Assembly: GCA_019418025.1 (NCBI GenBank)
Contig: DYCR01000029.1
Span: forward strand, 1-29,863
Reading direction: 5' to 3'
DNA: 29,863 bases
Origin: Clostridiales bacterium
GTDB taxonomy: Bacteria; Bacillota; Clostridia; Oscillospirales; Oscillospiraceae
Both the position numbers and the translations under genes were made by a program. The notes beneath the pieces were generated by a model that saw only the letters and a program-made list of their open reading frames with translations, did no database searches and was not told the DNA's origin. Shown piece after piece: positions 1 to 9,611 of the stretch (positions are counted from its first letter, which is position 1; each line of letters starts with the position of its first letter).

Positions 1-597
1 CCCCAGAAGCCCCTTATGCCCCGGCATGGCGATAAAATCCGCCCCCAGTGATTTCATATCCACCGGCAGCGCTCCGGCTGACTGCGCCCCGTCGATCACG
101 AAGGGGATGCCCCTGCGCTTGCAGGCCTGCGCCATTTGCTGCACGGGCAGGATATATCCGAACACATTGGAGACATGGGTGAACACCGCTGCGTCAGCCC
201 CCTGATGCAGGGCCCGCTCAAAGCATCTGAGGGTGTCGTCAGGGTCGAACAGCTTCCTGCCTGCCACCACGATCCGCGCCCCCAGACCGTGCAGGGTCCT
301 CGTGACCGCATTATGCTCAAATCCGGAGATCACCACCCTGCTCCCGGGCTTCACCAGTGTCCGCAGTGCCATATTCAGCCCCTGCGTGCAGTTCATGGTC
401 AGCACCACCTGCTCTGGGTGGCAGTGAAACAGCGCCCCCGCTGCCTCCCTGCAATCATACAGCACCTCCGCTCCGGCCCGGGCAGCCGCATGGCTGCCTC
501 TGCCGGGATTTGCGCACCGCTCCATGGCATCGGCCACCGCCCGACACACACACTCGGGCTTGGGGAACGATGTTGCGCCATTGTCAAGATAGGTCAT
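1..597 (-). CDS. Class V aminotransferase / cysteine desulfurase-like protein (3' end cut by window)
   Basis: A PLP-dependent enzyme of the class V aminotransferase fold, the family that includes SufS/IscS desulfurases and selenocysteine lyases. The first 199 codons are present and the C-terminus lies outside the window. It starts MTYLDNGATSFPKP, a typical family opening. It has a VIDGAQSAG stretch for the cofactor-binding Asp and Gln, and an MPGHKG motif with the Schiff-base lysine at about residue 195. The start overlaps the end of the upstream DUF3343 gene by 14 bases, so the two are translationally coupled. I associate DUF3343 proteins with SufS-like enzymes and sulfur or selenium carrier roles, which points to sulfur/selenium mobilisation rather than amino-acid transamination. 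The loop carrying the desulfurase cysteine is beyond the edge, so substrate and activity cannot be settled here. Confidence 0.88.
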   Translation of the reverse strand, partial: MTYLDNGATSFPKPECVCRAVADAMERCANPGRGSHAAARAGAEVLYDCREAAGALFHCHPEQVVLTMNCTQGLNMALRTLVKPGSRVVISGFEHNAVTRTLHGLGARIVVAGRKLFDPDDTLRCFERALHQGADAAVFTHVSNVFGYILPVQQMAQACKRRGIPFVIDGAQSAGALPVDMKSLGADFIAMPGHKGLLG

Positions 598-847
598 GGC
601 GCACCTCCTCTACCACTCCATCCGGATGGAGCAGATAACTTTTCCGAAAGGGAATCTCTTCTTTTCTCAGCAGCTCCAATCCTTGCTCCAGTTCACTCAG
701 CTTTGCCTCCACCCCATACCCGCAGCCCCGCTCCTCCATCCATCTGGGGGAGCGGCGCATATGACACCTGATCCCCTCTGCCGTAAAGATCCGCTCACAC
801 CGCTGGGCATGGGTGATGGAGCGAAATGTGATAAAAAATGCTTTCAT
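584..847 (-). CDS. DUF3343 family protein (putative S/Se carrier-like)
   Basis: Small 87-residue protein starting MKAFFITFRSITHAQ, with the family's conserved CGYG at residues 42-45. The members I recognise are annotated as putative sulfur/selenium carrier-like proteins and are often encoded beside SufS-like enzymes, as here. The ATG at 847 was chosen because GAGGT sits 8 bases upstream and the family starts at MKAFF; an in-frame ATG further upstream adds 14 residues with no homology signal. No promoter is visible in the short gap after the ispF terminator, so transcription may come from read-through. The biochemical role is inferred from family and neighbour only. Confidence 0.8.
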   Translation of the reverse strand: MKAFFITFRSITHAQRCERIFTAEGIRCHMRRSPRWMEERGCGYGVEAKLSELEQGLELLRKEEIPFRKSYLLHPDGVVEEVRHDLS

Positions 848-897
848 ATGACAAGACCTCCCGAGCCAAGCTATGCCCCCGAGAGACAAAAGGTGCA

Positions 898-933
898 GAA
901 AAAACCGCTCTGCGCAGCTGCGCAGAGCGGTTT
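898..933 (-). terminator. Intrinsic terminator after ispF
   Basis: A 13-base perfect inverted repeat (CCGCTCTGCGCAG and its complement, with almost no loop) is followed on the minus strand by six T. It lies just past the ispF stop and before the DUF3343 gene. Confidence 0.85.
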
Positions 934-941
934 GATCCTCT

Positions 942-1412
942 TTATTCCTCCAGAAGGCACACTGCGTGGCAGCTCAGTCCTTCCATCCTTCCCGTGAAGC
1001 CCAGACGCTCCTCGGTGGTTGCCTTCACGTTCACACGGGAGACATCGATCCCCACCGCCTTGGCGATATTCTCCGCCATGGCAGGGATGTGGTCTTTCAG
1101 CTTAGGCTTCTGGGCGATCATCGTCACGTCGATGTTGCTCACCCGGAACCCGGCCTGACGGACCTTTTCCCCGACCACCTCCAGCAGACGCAGGGAATCT
1201 GCCCCCTTGTACTGGGGGTCGGTATCCGGAAAATGCCTGCCGATATCTCCCAGACCTGCCGCACCCAGCAGCGCATCGGAAACCGCATGCAGCAGCACGT
1301 CTGCGTCGCTGTGTCCGTCCAGACCCAAGGGGTAGTCGATCTTCACACCGCCCAAGATCAGGTCTCTGCCCTCGGTCAGGCGATGCACATCGTAGCCATG
1401 TCCAATTCTCAT
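942..1412 (-). CDS. ispF: 2-C-methyl-D-erythritol 2,4-cyclodiphosphate synthase
   Basis: Cyclises CDP-ME 2-phosphate to MEcPP with release of CMP in the cytosolic MEP isoprenoid pathway. The 156-residue length is normal. The zinc ligands Asp8, His10 and His42 fall at the same positions as in E. coli IspF, and the GHSDADVLLHA and ERLGFTG motifs are intact. It overlaps the end of ispD by four bases (ATGA arrangement) and is the last gene of the murD-ispD-ispF operon, followed by a strong terminator. Nothing looks unusual. Confidence 0.97.
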   Translation of the reverse strand: MRIGHGYDVHRLTEGRDLILGGVKIDYPLGLDGHSDADVLLHAVSDALLGAAGLGDIGRHFPDTDPQYKGADSLRLLEVVGEKVRQAGFRVSNIDVTMIAQKPKLKDHIPAMAENIAKAVGIDVSRVNVKATTEERLGFTGRMEGLSCHAVCLLEE

Positions 1413-2131
1413 CTGTTTTCCTCCATCAGCATTTCTGCCACCTTCAAGTCAAAGGGCGTCGTCACCTTCAGGTTCCGCTCGTCCCCTTCCACGGTTTTCA
1501 CCTTCATGCCAAGCAGCTCCACCGCCGAGCAGTCGTCAGTGACCTCCGCCCCTGCCTCCTGCGCATGCTTCAGCGCCCCGCGCAGCAGGTCAAAATCAAA
1601 TACCTGAGGGGTCTGCACCGCCCGCAGGCTGCTCCGATCCGGTGTGGACTCCACCACCCCTGCCGGAGCGACCTTGATGGTGTCCTTCACCGCAATGACA
1701 GGCACCGCCGCCCCGTAGCTGTTGGCCCCCCGGACCACCCGGTCGATCAGCTGCCACGTGATCAGCGGGCGGGCACCGTCCTGAATCGCAGCCAGCTCCA
1801 CCTTCTCAGACAGGGCGTTCAGCCCCAGATGGACCGACTCCTGCCGACTGCTGCCGCCGGACACCACTCCGCGCACCTTCGGGCAGTCTCTGCACAGCTC
1901 GGTGATCGGGCGGATCAGATCGGGACGGGTCACGATCACGATCTCCTTGATGGCATCACATTCCTGAAAGGCCCGCACCGTGTGAACGATCATCGGCTCC
2001 CCCTTCAGCGGTGCCATGACCTTGTCAATGCCGCCCATTCTCGATGCACTTCCGGCAGCCACGATGACCGCACCGCAGTATCTCAGCTTCAGCGCCTTGC
2101 GCGCCGTCTTGGTGTACTTGGATATATCCAT
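1409..2131 (-). CDS. ispD: 2-C-methyl-D-erythritol 4-phosphate cytidylyltransferase
   Basis: Transfers CMP from CTP to methylerythritol phosphate, the third MEP-pathway step. The nucleotide-binding loop AAGSASRMGG is at residues 25-34 with Lys37 close behind, followed by the GA-P and DGARP-type motifs (AIQDGARPL). At 240 residues it is slightly long because about 14 residues precede the usual start of the fold. The ATG at 2131 has GGAG about ten bases upstream, inside the end of murD. It lies three bases after the murD stop and overlaps ispF by four, so the three genes are co-translated. Pairing with ispF suits consecutive pathway enzymes (IspE, the step between, is not in the window). Confidence 0.96.
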   Translation of the reverse strand: MDISKYTKTARKALKLRYCGAVIVAAGSASRMGGIDKVMAPLKGEPMIVHTVRAFQECDAIKEIVIVTRPDLIRPITELCRDCPKVRGVVSGGSSRQESVHLGLNALSEKVELAAIQDGARPLITWQLIDRVVRGANSYGAAVPVIAVKDTIKVAPAGVVESTPDRSSLRAVQTPQVFDFDLLRGALKHAQEAGAEVTDDCSAVELLGMKVKTVEGDERNLKVTTPFDLKVAEMLMEENR

Positions 2132-2134
2132 ATC

Positions 2135-3514
2135 TTACAGCTCCATTACAAGTTGTTTGAAGAAGTCTCCCCGAACCTCAAAATTTTTGAACCGATCAAA
2201 GGAAGCACTGGCCGGAGACAGCAGCACCACATCCCCCGGCTGCGCAGCGGCGGCAGCCCTCTGCACCGTCTGGGCAAAATCCTCCACCAGAATGATCTCC
2301 GGCTGCTGCTGTGCGTATTCCGGACACCGGACCACTGCATCACGGATCTTCTCGGCAGTTGCTCCGGTCAGGAACAGCTTCTTTACGTGGGCACAGATCT
2401 CCGGCCCCAGAACATCATAGGGAATGTGCTTGTCATAGCCCCCTGCAATGAGGATGACAGGCTCAGAAAAGCTGCGCAGACCCGAGATCGTCCGGCTCGG
2501 AGAGGATGCGATGGAATCGTTATAAAACCGCACCCCGTTCTTTACACGAACCAGTTCGATCCGGTGCCTGACACCGCCAAAGGTTTGCGCCACCTTGCGC
2601 ACAGCCTCATCCCCCACCAGTCCGTCCGTTGCCGCAATGGCCGCCATGTAGTTTTCTACATTATGCACACCGGGCAGGAGAATGTCATCTGCGTCCATGA
2701 CCTTCTGCTTCACCCCGTTGCAGACCCTGTAAATGGTCCCCTCAAAGCACACCACGCCGTTGTCTACCGGATTCCTGCGGGAGAAATAACGGGTCGTGCC
2801 GTTGCCCGCCATAGATGCCGTGATCTCGTTGTCCGCGTTGACGATCAGCAGACCCTGCCGATCCTGAAAACGGAACACGTTCTTTTTTGCATTAATGTAT
2901 TCCTGCATATCCTTATGCACGTCCAGATGGTTCGGCGCCAGATTGGTCACAACGCACCTCTGGGCGCTGCGCTCCATGTCCATCAGCTGAAAAGAACTCA
3001 GCTCCACCACGGCATAATCCTCCTGCGTCATCTCCGGAACACTCGACAGCAGCGGGGTGCCGATGTTGCCTCCAAGCCATACCTTCTTCCCCTCTGCCTT
3101 CAGAAGCTCAGAGATCAGCGTGGTGGTGGTGGTCTTTCCGTCCGACCCCGTCACCGCAATGGTATGACAGGGGCAAAGCTCAAAAAACACTTCCATCTCC
3201 GAGGTGATTTTTGCCCCGGCATCCCGCAGTCCTGCCAGAGCCGGATTGTCAGGGTGCATGCCCGGGGTGCGGAATACCAGATCTGCCTCTAGACCCTCCA
3301 GATATCCTGCCCCTACACTCAGACGGGCCCCTGCCTGCTCCAGCTCCAGAATCTCCTGATCGAGATTTTCCCGTTCCGTGCGGTCACAGCCCGTTACGCT
3401 GCATCCAAACCTCAGCAGCAGCCGAACCAGCGGACGGTTGCTGACCCCCAGTCCAAGGACGGCGATCCGCTTTCCCTGCAAGGATTCAAAATATGCTTCA
3501 AATGCACCATGCAT
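2135..3514 (-). CDS. murD: UDP-N-acetylmuramoyl-L-alanine--D-glutamate ligase
   Basis: Cytoplasmic ATP-dependent ligase that adds D-glutamate to UDP-MurNAc-L-Ala in peptidoglycan precursor synthesis. The 459 residues match the family. The N-terminal Rossmann-like motif VLGLGVSNRPL is present, the Mur ATP-binding loop TGSDGKTTTT begins at residue 122, and the LAPNHLDVH and YNDSIASSP motifs follow. The start at 3514 follows GAGGGA and a 52-base leader from a clear promoter. It heads an operon with ispD and ispF, linking cell wall precursor synthesis with the isoprenoid supply needed for undecaprenyl phosphate. That linkage is inference. No other mur genes are nearby, so this copy lies outside a dcw cluster. 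Confidence 0.97.
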   Translation of the reverse strand: MHGAFEAYFESLQGKRIAVLGLGVSNRPLVRLLLRFGCSVTGCDRTERENLDQEILELEQAGARLSVGAGYLEGLEADLVFRTPGMHPDNPALAGLRDAGAKITSEMEVFFELCPCHTIAVTGSDGKTTTTTLISELLKAEGKKVWLGGNIGTPLLSSVPEMTQEDYAVVELSSFQLMDMERSAQRCVVTNLAPNHLDVHKDMQEYINAKKNVFRFQDRQGLLIVNADNEITASMAGNGTTRYFSRRNPVDNGVVCFEGTIYRVCNGVKQKVMDADDILLPGVHNVENYMAAIAATDGLVGDEAVRKVAQTFGGVRHRIELVRVKNGVRFYNDSIASSPSRTISGLRSFSEPVILIAGGYDKHIPYDVLGPEICAHVKKLFLTGATAEKIRDAVVRCPEYAQQQPEIILVEDFAQTVQRAAAAAQPGDVVLLSPASASFDRFKNFEVRGDFFKQLVMEL

Positions 3515-3572
3515 CCAGATCCCTCATTTCAAAGTGATTTTCGCTGCCCGAGACAGCTTTACTTATTACCAT

Positions 3573-3601
3573 AGTATATCCTGTGAAAAAAGATTTTGCA
3601 A
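3573..3601 (-). promoter_or_regulatory. Promoter of murD-ispD-ispF
   Basis: On the minus strand TTGCAA (3596-3601), a 17-base spacer, and TATACT (3573-3578). The predicted start is near 3566. TTGCAA recurs as the -35 element at two other promoters in this window. Confidence 0.75.
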
Positions 3602-3606
3602 GGGAT

Positions 3607-3635
3607 TTGACATTCTGGCTCCAATACAGTAAAAT
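3607..3635 (+). promoter_or_regulatory. Promoter of RNase P RNA gene
   Basis: TTGACA (3607-3612), a 17-base spacer, and TAAAAT (3630-3635) predict a start near 3641, the apparent 5' end of the RNA. The -35 box is only five bases from that of the divergent murD promoter. Confidence 0.85.
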
Positions 3636-3640
3636 GGGTA

Positions 3641-3988
3641 CGCAACCGCGTTGGACAGCCGCGTGCAGACGCCGAAAGGCCCTGCATGAGGAAAGTCCGG
3701 GCTCCATAGGGCAAGGATAACGGGTAACGCCCGCCGAGGGTGACCTCAGGACAAGTGCAACAGAGATATGTCGCCTCCCCTCCGGGAGGTAAGAGTGAAA
3801 AGGTGTGGTAAGAGCGCACCCATCCCATGGAGACATGGGTATGCTGTAAACTCTATCCGGAGCAACACCGTGTGTGGGACACATGACTGGCCCGGTCGTC
3901 CCCAAGAGGTGGCTGGAACCCAGGAGCAATTCTGGGTCTAGATAGATGGCTGTCAAAACAGAACCCGGCTTATAGACACGGTCGCACC
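3641..3988 (+). ncRNA. rnpB: RNase P RNA (M1-type, class A-like)
   Basis: Catalytic RNA that trims tRNA 5' leaders. Recognised from its conserved blocks in order: GAGGAAAGTCCGGGCTCC (3688-3705), the GTAAGAGCGCACC block, GTAAACTCTATCCGG, AGATAGATGGCTG, and ACAGAACCCGGCTTA (3958-3972). The ends can pair to form P1 (GCAACCG near 3642 with CGGTCGC near 3979). The 5' end fits the promoter and the 3' end lies just before an intrinsic terminator. Boundaries are good to a few bases. Open frames across this stretch are spurious. Confidence 0.96.
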
Positions 3989-3990
3989 AA

Positions 3991-4021
3991 AAAACACCGC
4001 TCATACGAGCGGTGTTTTTTT
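3991..4021 (+). terminator. Intrinsic terminator of rnpB
   Basis: Nine-base stem ACACCGCTC/GAGCGGTGT (3994-4002 with 4007-4015), four-base loop, then a run of seven T. Confidence 0.92.
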
Positions 4022-4174
4022 ATCCACAGGTTGCCAAACTCCTGTGGAAGGATTTCTCCTCAACAGGATTCTTTTCCGATATTTTCCACAGTGTATCCAC
4101 TTTGCCCCCATAAACGGCCCTTTTCACCCTCGAGTATCTCCCCTGATCAAATGTTTCTCAAAAATCTATCCACA
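4020..4174 (+). other. Cluster of DnaA-box-like sites
   Basis: A perfect TTATCCACA lies at 4020-4028, a one-mismatch TTTTCCACA at 4082-4090, a two-mismatch GTATCCACT at 4093-4101, and a one-mismatch CTATCCACA at 4166-4174. All are in the same orientation within 155 bases. No dnaA, dnaN or other origin-linked gene is in the window, so an accessory DnaA-binding cluster is more likely than oriC. No binding evidence exists here. Confidence 0.4.
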
Positions 4175-4354
4175 GCCGCTGCTTTCGCCCTAGGATTTCC
4201 CCACATTCCGCCGTGTCACTCCGCAAACCCCGACCTCAGTCGGCCTCTGCGTACCTACTGATTTATTGATACCGCTTCTTCACGCTTTCAGCGGAACATC
4301 CCGCACGAAATATCTATTTCTGCTTCAGAAGGGGGAATCAAGATTCCGCGAATG
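4175..4354. other. Intergenic DNA with no gene recognised
   Basis: Together with the preceding 150 bases this makes a gap of over 300 bases after rnpB. Only short imperfect hairpins are visible (for example CCGAC-ctca-GTCGG near 4227, and GGAATC-aa-GATTCC near 4334). No convincing reading frame, terminator or promoter was seen. Confidence 0.5.
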
Positions 4355-5038
4355 TTAATTAAAATCCTGTTCCAATAACTGCTCAACGATTTCCAGACAC
4401 ACATCCGAGGATCTCCGAAACATTGCAAGAAATTCATCCTTCCCTCCGTTAAGGCTGTCGGAAATCCCCTTGATAAATAAGACACCAACACCGTGCATAT
4501 CCGCAGTTAGCAGAATACCTGCTGCTTCCATTTCTACGATTTCACAGTTAAATTCCCGGTTGATCTGCTTTTTTTCCTCCGCTGTGCTGACAAATTTCGT
4601 ACCTGATGCACAGTTCACCTTACGAATATCGGGGATGATTCGCAGCGCATTTTCTATCAGCTTCTCACTGGCCTTTAAATAAACAGACGGATAATCAAGA
4701 TGTCTGCCTTTTTCGCAGTCGTTTACCTCCGAAGTATCAAAGGCATAATCGACCACAGAATCAACCAAACACACCTGCTGTAACCCGATTTCCTCTGTCA
4801 AGGCCCCCACAATCCCAAAATTGATAATAAAATCAACCTTGTATAGGGAAATCAAAATTTCCGTGGCCGCCGCTGCCTTGATTTGACCGCATCCGGAATG
4901 AATTGCTATGATCCGGTTACCATTCATTTCATAAATATATACGTTAAATTTTCCTATTTGCTCCGTTTGAACATAAGAAAATTTAGATTTTAGCAAGCTA
5001 TCTATTTCTACAGCGATCAAAAGTCCTATTTTCTTCAT
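4355..5038 (-). CDS. 5'-methylthioadenosine/S-adenosylhomocysteine nucleosidase-like protein
   Basis: A 227-residue member of the nucleoside phosphorylase family (PNP_UDP_1 fold), nearest by motif to MTA/SAH nucleosidases, which release adenine from MTA and SAH in methionine salvage. Visible are the glycine-rich SGCGQIKAA segment, INFGIVGAL, SGTKFV, the ribose-binding EMEAAG, and KGISDS with the catalytic Asp. In E. coli MTAN the catalytic Glu12 lies in AMEEEV; here the segment is AVEIDS, so that position seems to be Asp13. This could mean altered or weak activity, or a different nucleoside substrate. The ATG has GGAGGG nine bases upstream. Base composition is clearly more AT-rich than in flanking genes, which may reflect acquisition. 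It forms a single-gene unit with its own promoter. Confidence 0.82.
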   Translation of the reverse strand: MKKIGLLIAVEIDSLLKSKFSYVQTEQIGKFNVYIYEMNGNRIIAIHSGCGQIKAAAATEILISLYKVDFIINFGIVGALTEEIGLQQVCLVDSVVDYAFDTSEVNDCEKGRHLDYPSVYLKASEKLIENALRIIPDIRKVNCASGTKFVSTAEEKKQINREFNCEIVEMEAAGILLTADMHGVGVLFIKGISDSLNGGKDEFLAMFRRSSDVCLEIVEQLLEQDFN

Positions 5039-5119
5039 TGTTTCCCTCCGTTACATAATCATAGGTTATCTGCCTGTCCGCAGTGCCGACAGTTGGTTAC
5101 ATCAGCTGTATTTTCCCGA

Positions 5120-5147
5120 ATTATACCATAATCCATCAAATTTGCAA
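5120..5147 (-). promoter_or_regulatory. Promoter of the nucleosidase-like gene
   Basis: Minus-strand TTGCAA (5142-5147), a 16-base spacer and a perfect TATAAT (5120-5125), giving a leader of about 75 bases to the ATG at 5038. Confidence 0.7.
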
Positions 5148-5439
5148 CTATTTTCCCAAGCATTGTGCCGGTACCCTTGCGGAAAGAATACAGGATTTCC
5201 CCAACATGCCTTCTGCGGCAATTACAATTATGTACGTATTTTTTCGGGGATTTTCATATGTGGGAATCCGGCAGGTTTTGGGAGCTGATAGACTGAAAGC
5301 CCGCGCGTCGAATCCGCTTTCTAGAAATTTCTCCACAGGACTTGCTCAATCTGTGGAGATTTTTACAATGTGGCTCACGTACAGCTTGCCATGAAATGAA
5401 GGCTTGCACAACAGCATTCGCAATCCGTTCTGAATGTAC
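5148..5439. other. Intergenic DNA, no gene recognised, one inverted repeat
   Basis: About 290 bases between the nucleosidase promoter and the tuf terminator. The only structure noted is CTCCACAG (5331-5338) with CTGTGGAG (5351-5358), a 12-base loop, and ATTTTT following on the plus strand. It could be a weak plus-strand terminator with no obvious gene to end, or a pair of degenerate DnaA-box-like half sites. No frame with a ribosome binding site was found. Confidence 0.45.
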
Positions 5440-5470
5440 AAAAAGCCCCGACCAAATGGTCGGGGCTTTT
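5440..5470 (-). terminator. Intrinsic terminator of the str operon (after tuf)
   Basis: Stem AGCCCCGACCA/TGGTCGGGGCT flanked by A and T runs on both sides, 30 bases past the tuf stop. It could act in both directions. Confidence 0.92.
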
Positions 5471-5501
5471 ATAAACAGTTGTAAGTCGATCAGACGATGG
5501 A

Positions 5502-6704
5502 TTACTCCATGATCTCGGTGACAACACCGGAACCGACAGTACGGCCACCCTCACGGATAGCGAAACGCAGACCCTTCTCGATAGCGATGGGGGTGATCAG
5601 CTCAACGCTCATAACAACGTTATCGCCGGGCATGCACATCTCAACGCCCTCGGGCAGGTTGATGATACCGGTAACGTCAGTAGTACGGAAGTAGAACTGA
5701 GGACGATAGTTGTTAAAGAAAGGAGTATGACGGCCGCCTTCTTCCTTGGACAGGACGTAGACCTGGCCCTGGAACTTGGTCAGAGGATGGATGGAGCCGG
5801 GCTTACACAAAACCTGGCCTCTCTCGATGTCCTTCTTGTCAACGCCACGCAGCAGAGCGCCGATATTGTCGCCAGCTTCTGCGTAGTCCAGCAGCTTGTG
5901 GAACATCTCGATGTCGGTAACGACAGTGGACTTCTTCTCTTCGCTCAGGCCAACAACTTCAACCTGCTCGTTCTTCTTGATGACGCCACGCTCAACACGA
6001 CCGGTAGCAACAGTACCACGGCCGGAGATGGTGAAGACGTCCTCAACGGGCATCAGGAAGGGCTGGTCAGCCTTACGGTCGGGAGTGGGGATATACTCGT
6101 CAACAGCATCCATCAGAGCCTTGATGCAAGCATACTCGGGAGCATCCTTGTCGGTGGACTCGGAGATCAGAGCGTTCAGAGCGGAACCCTGGATAACAGG
6201 GATGTCGTCGCCGGGGAACTCGTAGAAGGACAGAGTCTCGCGGATCTCCATCTCAACCAGCTCCAGCAGCTCAGCGTCGTCAACCAGGTCAGCCTTGTTC
6301 ATGAACACAACGATTGCAGGAACGCCAACCTGACGAGCCAGCAGCAGGTGCTCCTTGGTCTGAGCCATGGGGCCGTCGGTAGCAGCGATAACCAGGATAG
6401 CACCGTCCATCTGAGCAGCGCCGGTGATCATGTTCTTGATGTAGTCGGCGTGGCCCGGGCAGTCAACGTGAGCGTAGTGACGATGATCGGTCTCGTACTC
6501 AACGTGAGCGGTGTTAATCGTGATACCACGTGCCTTCTCCTCGGGAGCCTTATCGATGGAAGCGTAGTCCTCGAAGTCAGCGTAGCCCTGCATGGACAGG
6601 TACTTGGTAATAGCTGCGGTCAGAGTGGTCTTGCCGTGGTCAACGTGGCCAATGGTGCCGATGTTGACGTGAGGCTTATTTCTTTCAAACTTCTGCTTTG
6701 CCAT
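5502..6704 (-). CDS. tuf: Translation elongation factor Tu
   Basis: GTPase that delivers aminoacyl-tRNA to the ribosomal A site. The full 400 residues are present: the G1 loop GHVDHGKT at 19-26, DCPGHADY (G3), NKAD (G4), then beta-barrel domains 2 and 3 ending in a typical GSGVVTEI tail. The ATG at 6704 has AGGAGG nine bases upstream. It is the last gene of the str operon, followed by a strong terminator. The 164-base gap from fusA holds a perfect 10-base inverted repeat but no convincing promoter was found. Codon use is strongly biased, as expected for a highly expressed gene. No second tuf copy lies in the window. Confidence 0.99.
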   Translation of the reverse strand: MAKQKFERNKPHVNIGTIGHVDHGKTTLTAAITKYLSMQGYADFEDYASIDKAPEEKARGITINTAHVEYETDHRHYAHVDCPGHADYIKNMITGAAQMDGAILVIAATDGPMAQTKEHLLLARQVGVPAIVVFMNKADLVDDAELLELVEMEIRETLSFYEFPGDDIPVIQGSALNALISESTDKDAPEYACIKALMDAVDEYIPTPDRKADQPFLMPVEDVFTISGRGTVATGRVERGVIKKNEQVEVVGLSEEKKSTVVTDIEMFHKLLDYAEAGDNIGALLRGVDKKDIERGQVLCKPGSIHPLTKFQGQVYVLSKEEGGRHTPFFNNYRPQFYFRTTDVTGIINLPEGVEMCMPGDNVVMSVELITPIAIEKGLRFAIREGGRTVGSGVVTEIME

Positions 6705-6830
6705 TTTGGAAATTCCTCCTGTAATGAATGAAATAAAATGGAAATAGATAAACGGTTTTACGCGCTTCTAGGGACATGATACTACATGATCCCGAGAAAC
6801 ACAAGTAGAATTTTTGCAAATTCCTAAGAA

Positions 6831-6860
6831 TCTGTGGTAAAACCAAGGTCTTACCACAGA
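6831..6860 (-). repeat. Inverted repeat between fusA and tuf
   Basis: A perfect 10-base stem TCTGTGGTAA/TTACCACAGA with a 10-base loop, starting just past the fusA stop. No T-run follows on either strand, so it is a poor intrinsic terminator. An mRNA processing or partial attenuation role is possible but unproven. Confidence 0.6.
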
Positions 6861-6868
6861 TATCTTGA

Positions 6869-8947
<2,079 letters not shown>

Positions 8948-8965
8948 TGCAGTGTATCTCCTTTA

Positions 8966-9436
8966 TTACCAGCGGAAATGGCTGAATGCCTTGTTGGCCT
9001 CTGCCATCTTGTGGGTATCTTCACGCTTCTTCACGGCGTTGCCGGTGTTGTTGGCAGCATCCATGATCTCAGCAGCCAGACGCTCCTTCATAGTGTTTTC
9101 ACTACGGTTGCGGCTGTAAGTGGTCATCCAGCGCAGACCCATGGTCTGACGACGAGCGGGACGAACTTCGATGGGCACCTGATAGGTAGCACCACCGACA
9201 CGGCGAGACTTGACCTCAACAGCGGGCATGACATTCTCCATAGCCTGCTGGAAGACTTCCAGACCGTTCTTACCGGTCTTGTTCTCGACAATTTCAAAAG
9301 CACCGTAGACGACCTTCTGGGCAACACCCTTCTTGCCGTCGAGCATGATGCTGTTAACGAGCTTGGTAACCAGAACAGAATTATAGATAGGATCTGGCAG
9401 AACCTCTCTCTTGGGAACATTACCTCTTCTGGGCAC
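8966..9436 (-). CDS. rpsG: 30S ribosomal protein S7
   Basis: Primary 16S rRNA-binding protein that nucleates assembly of the 30S head. The family start MPRRGNVPKREVLPDP is reached by a GTG at 9436, with AAGGAGGG about seven bases upstream, giving the standard 156 residues. An ATG six codons earlier lies within that Shine-Dalgarno and is rejected. The 175-base gap after rpsL is unusually long for this operon and carries hairpins. In E. coli S7 represses its own operon by binding the S12-S7 gap, so a similar control is possible here by inference only. Confidence 0.98.
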   Translation of the reverse strand: MPRRGNVPKREVLPDPIYNSVLVTKLVNSIMLDGKKGVAQKVVYGAFEIVENKTGKNGLEVFQQAMENVMPAVEVKSRRVGGATYQVPIEVRPARRQTMGLRWMTTYSRNRSENTMKERLAAEIMDAANNTGNAVKKREDTHKMAEANKAFSHFRW

Positions 9437-9611
9437 TTTGCTTCCCTCCTTCATAATATAATGATTTCATCGGTACTCGAAAGTGGTAAACTTTCAGACT
9501 TTCGTTGTGCCTGCCAACAAGAGGATTTTATCTATTATAAAACCTTCATTGGCAAGGCTTTGCCTTGCGTAAGGCGAGGAAAAATTTCAAATTGAAACAG
9601 GCAGCAAGAAA
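9437..9611 (-). promoter_or_regulatory. Structured rpsL-rpsG intercistronic region
   Basis: In the mRNA sense this gap contains a perfect hairpin GCAAGGC-aaa-GCCTTGC (9552-9568) and a second, GAAAGT-N5-ACTTTC (9479-9495), before the S7 ribosome binding site. A TATAAT-like sequence is present but lacks a good -35. It may be an S7 autoregulatory target or a stability element. Confidence 0.4.

Noticed and set aside
3498..4004. Minus-strand frame of 168 codons across the rnpB region
   Set aside because: It lies over conserved RNase P RNA blocks and has no protein-like features.
4020..4354. Chromosomal replication origin
   Set aside because: DnaA-like boxes are present, but there is no dnaA, dnaN, rpmH-rnpA or AT-rich unwinding element in sight; kept only as a DnaA-box cluster.
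9437..9454. ATG at 9454 as the S7 start
   Set aside because: It overlaps the AAGGAGGG ribosome binding site; the family start is the GTG at 9436.
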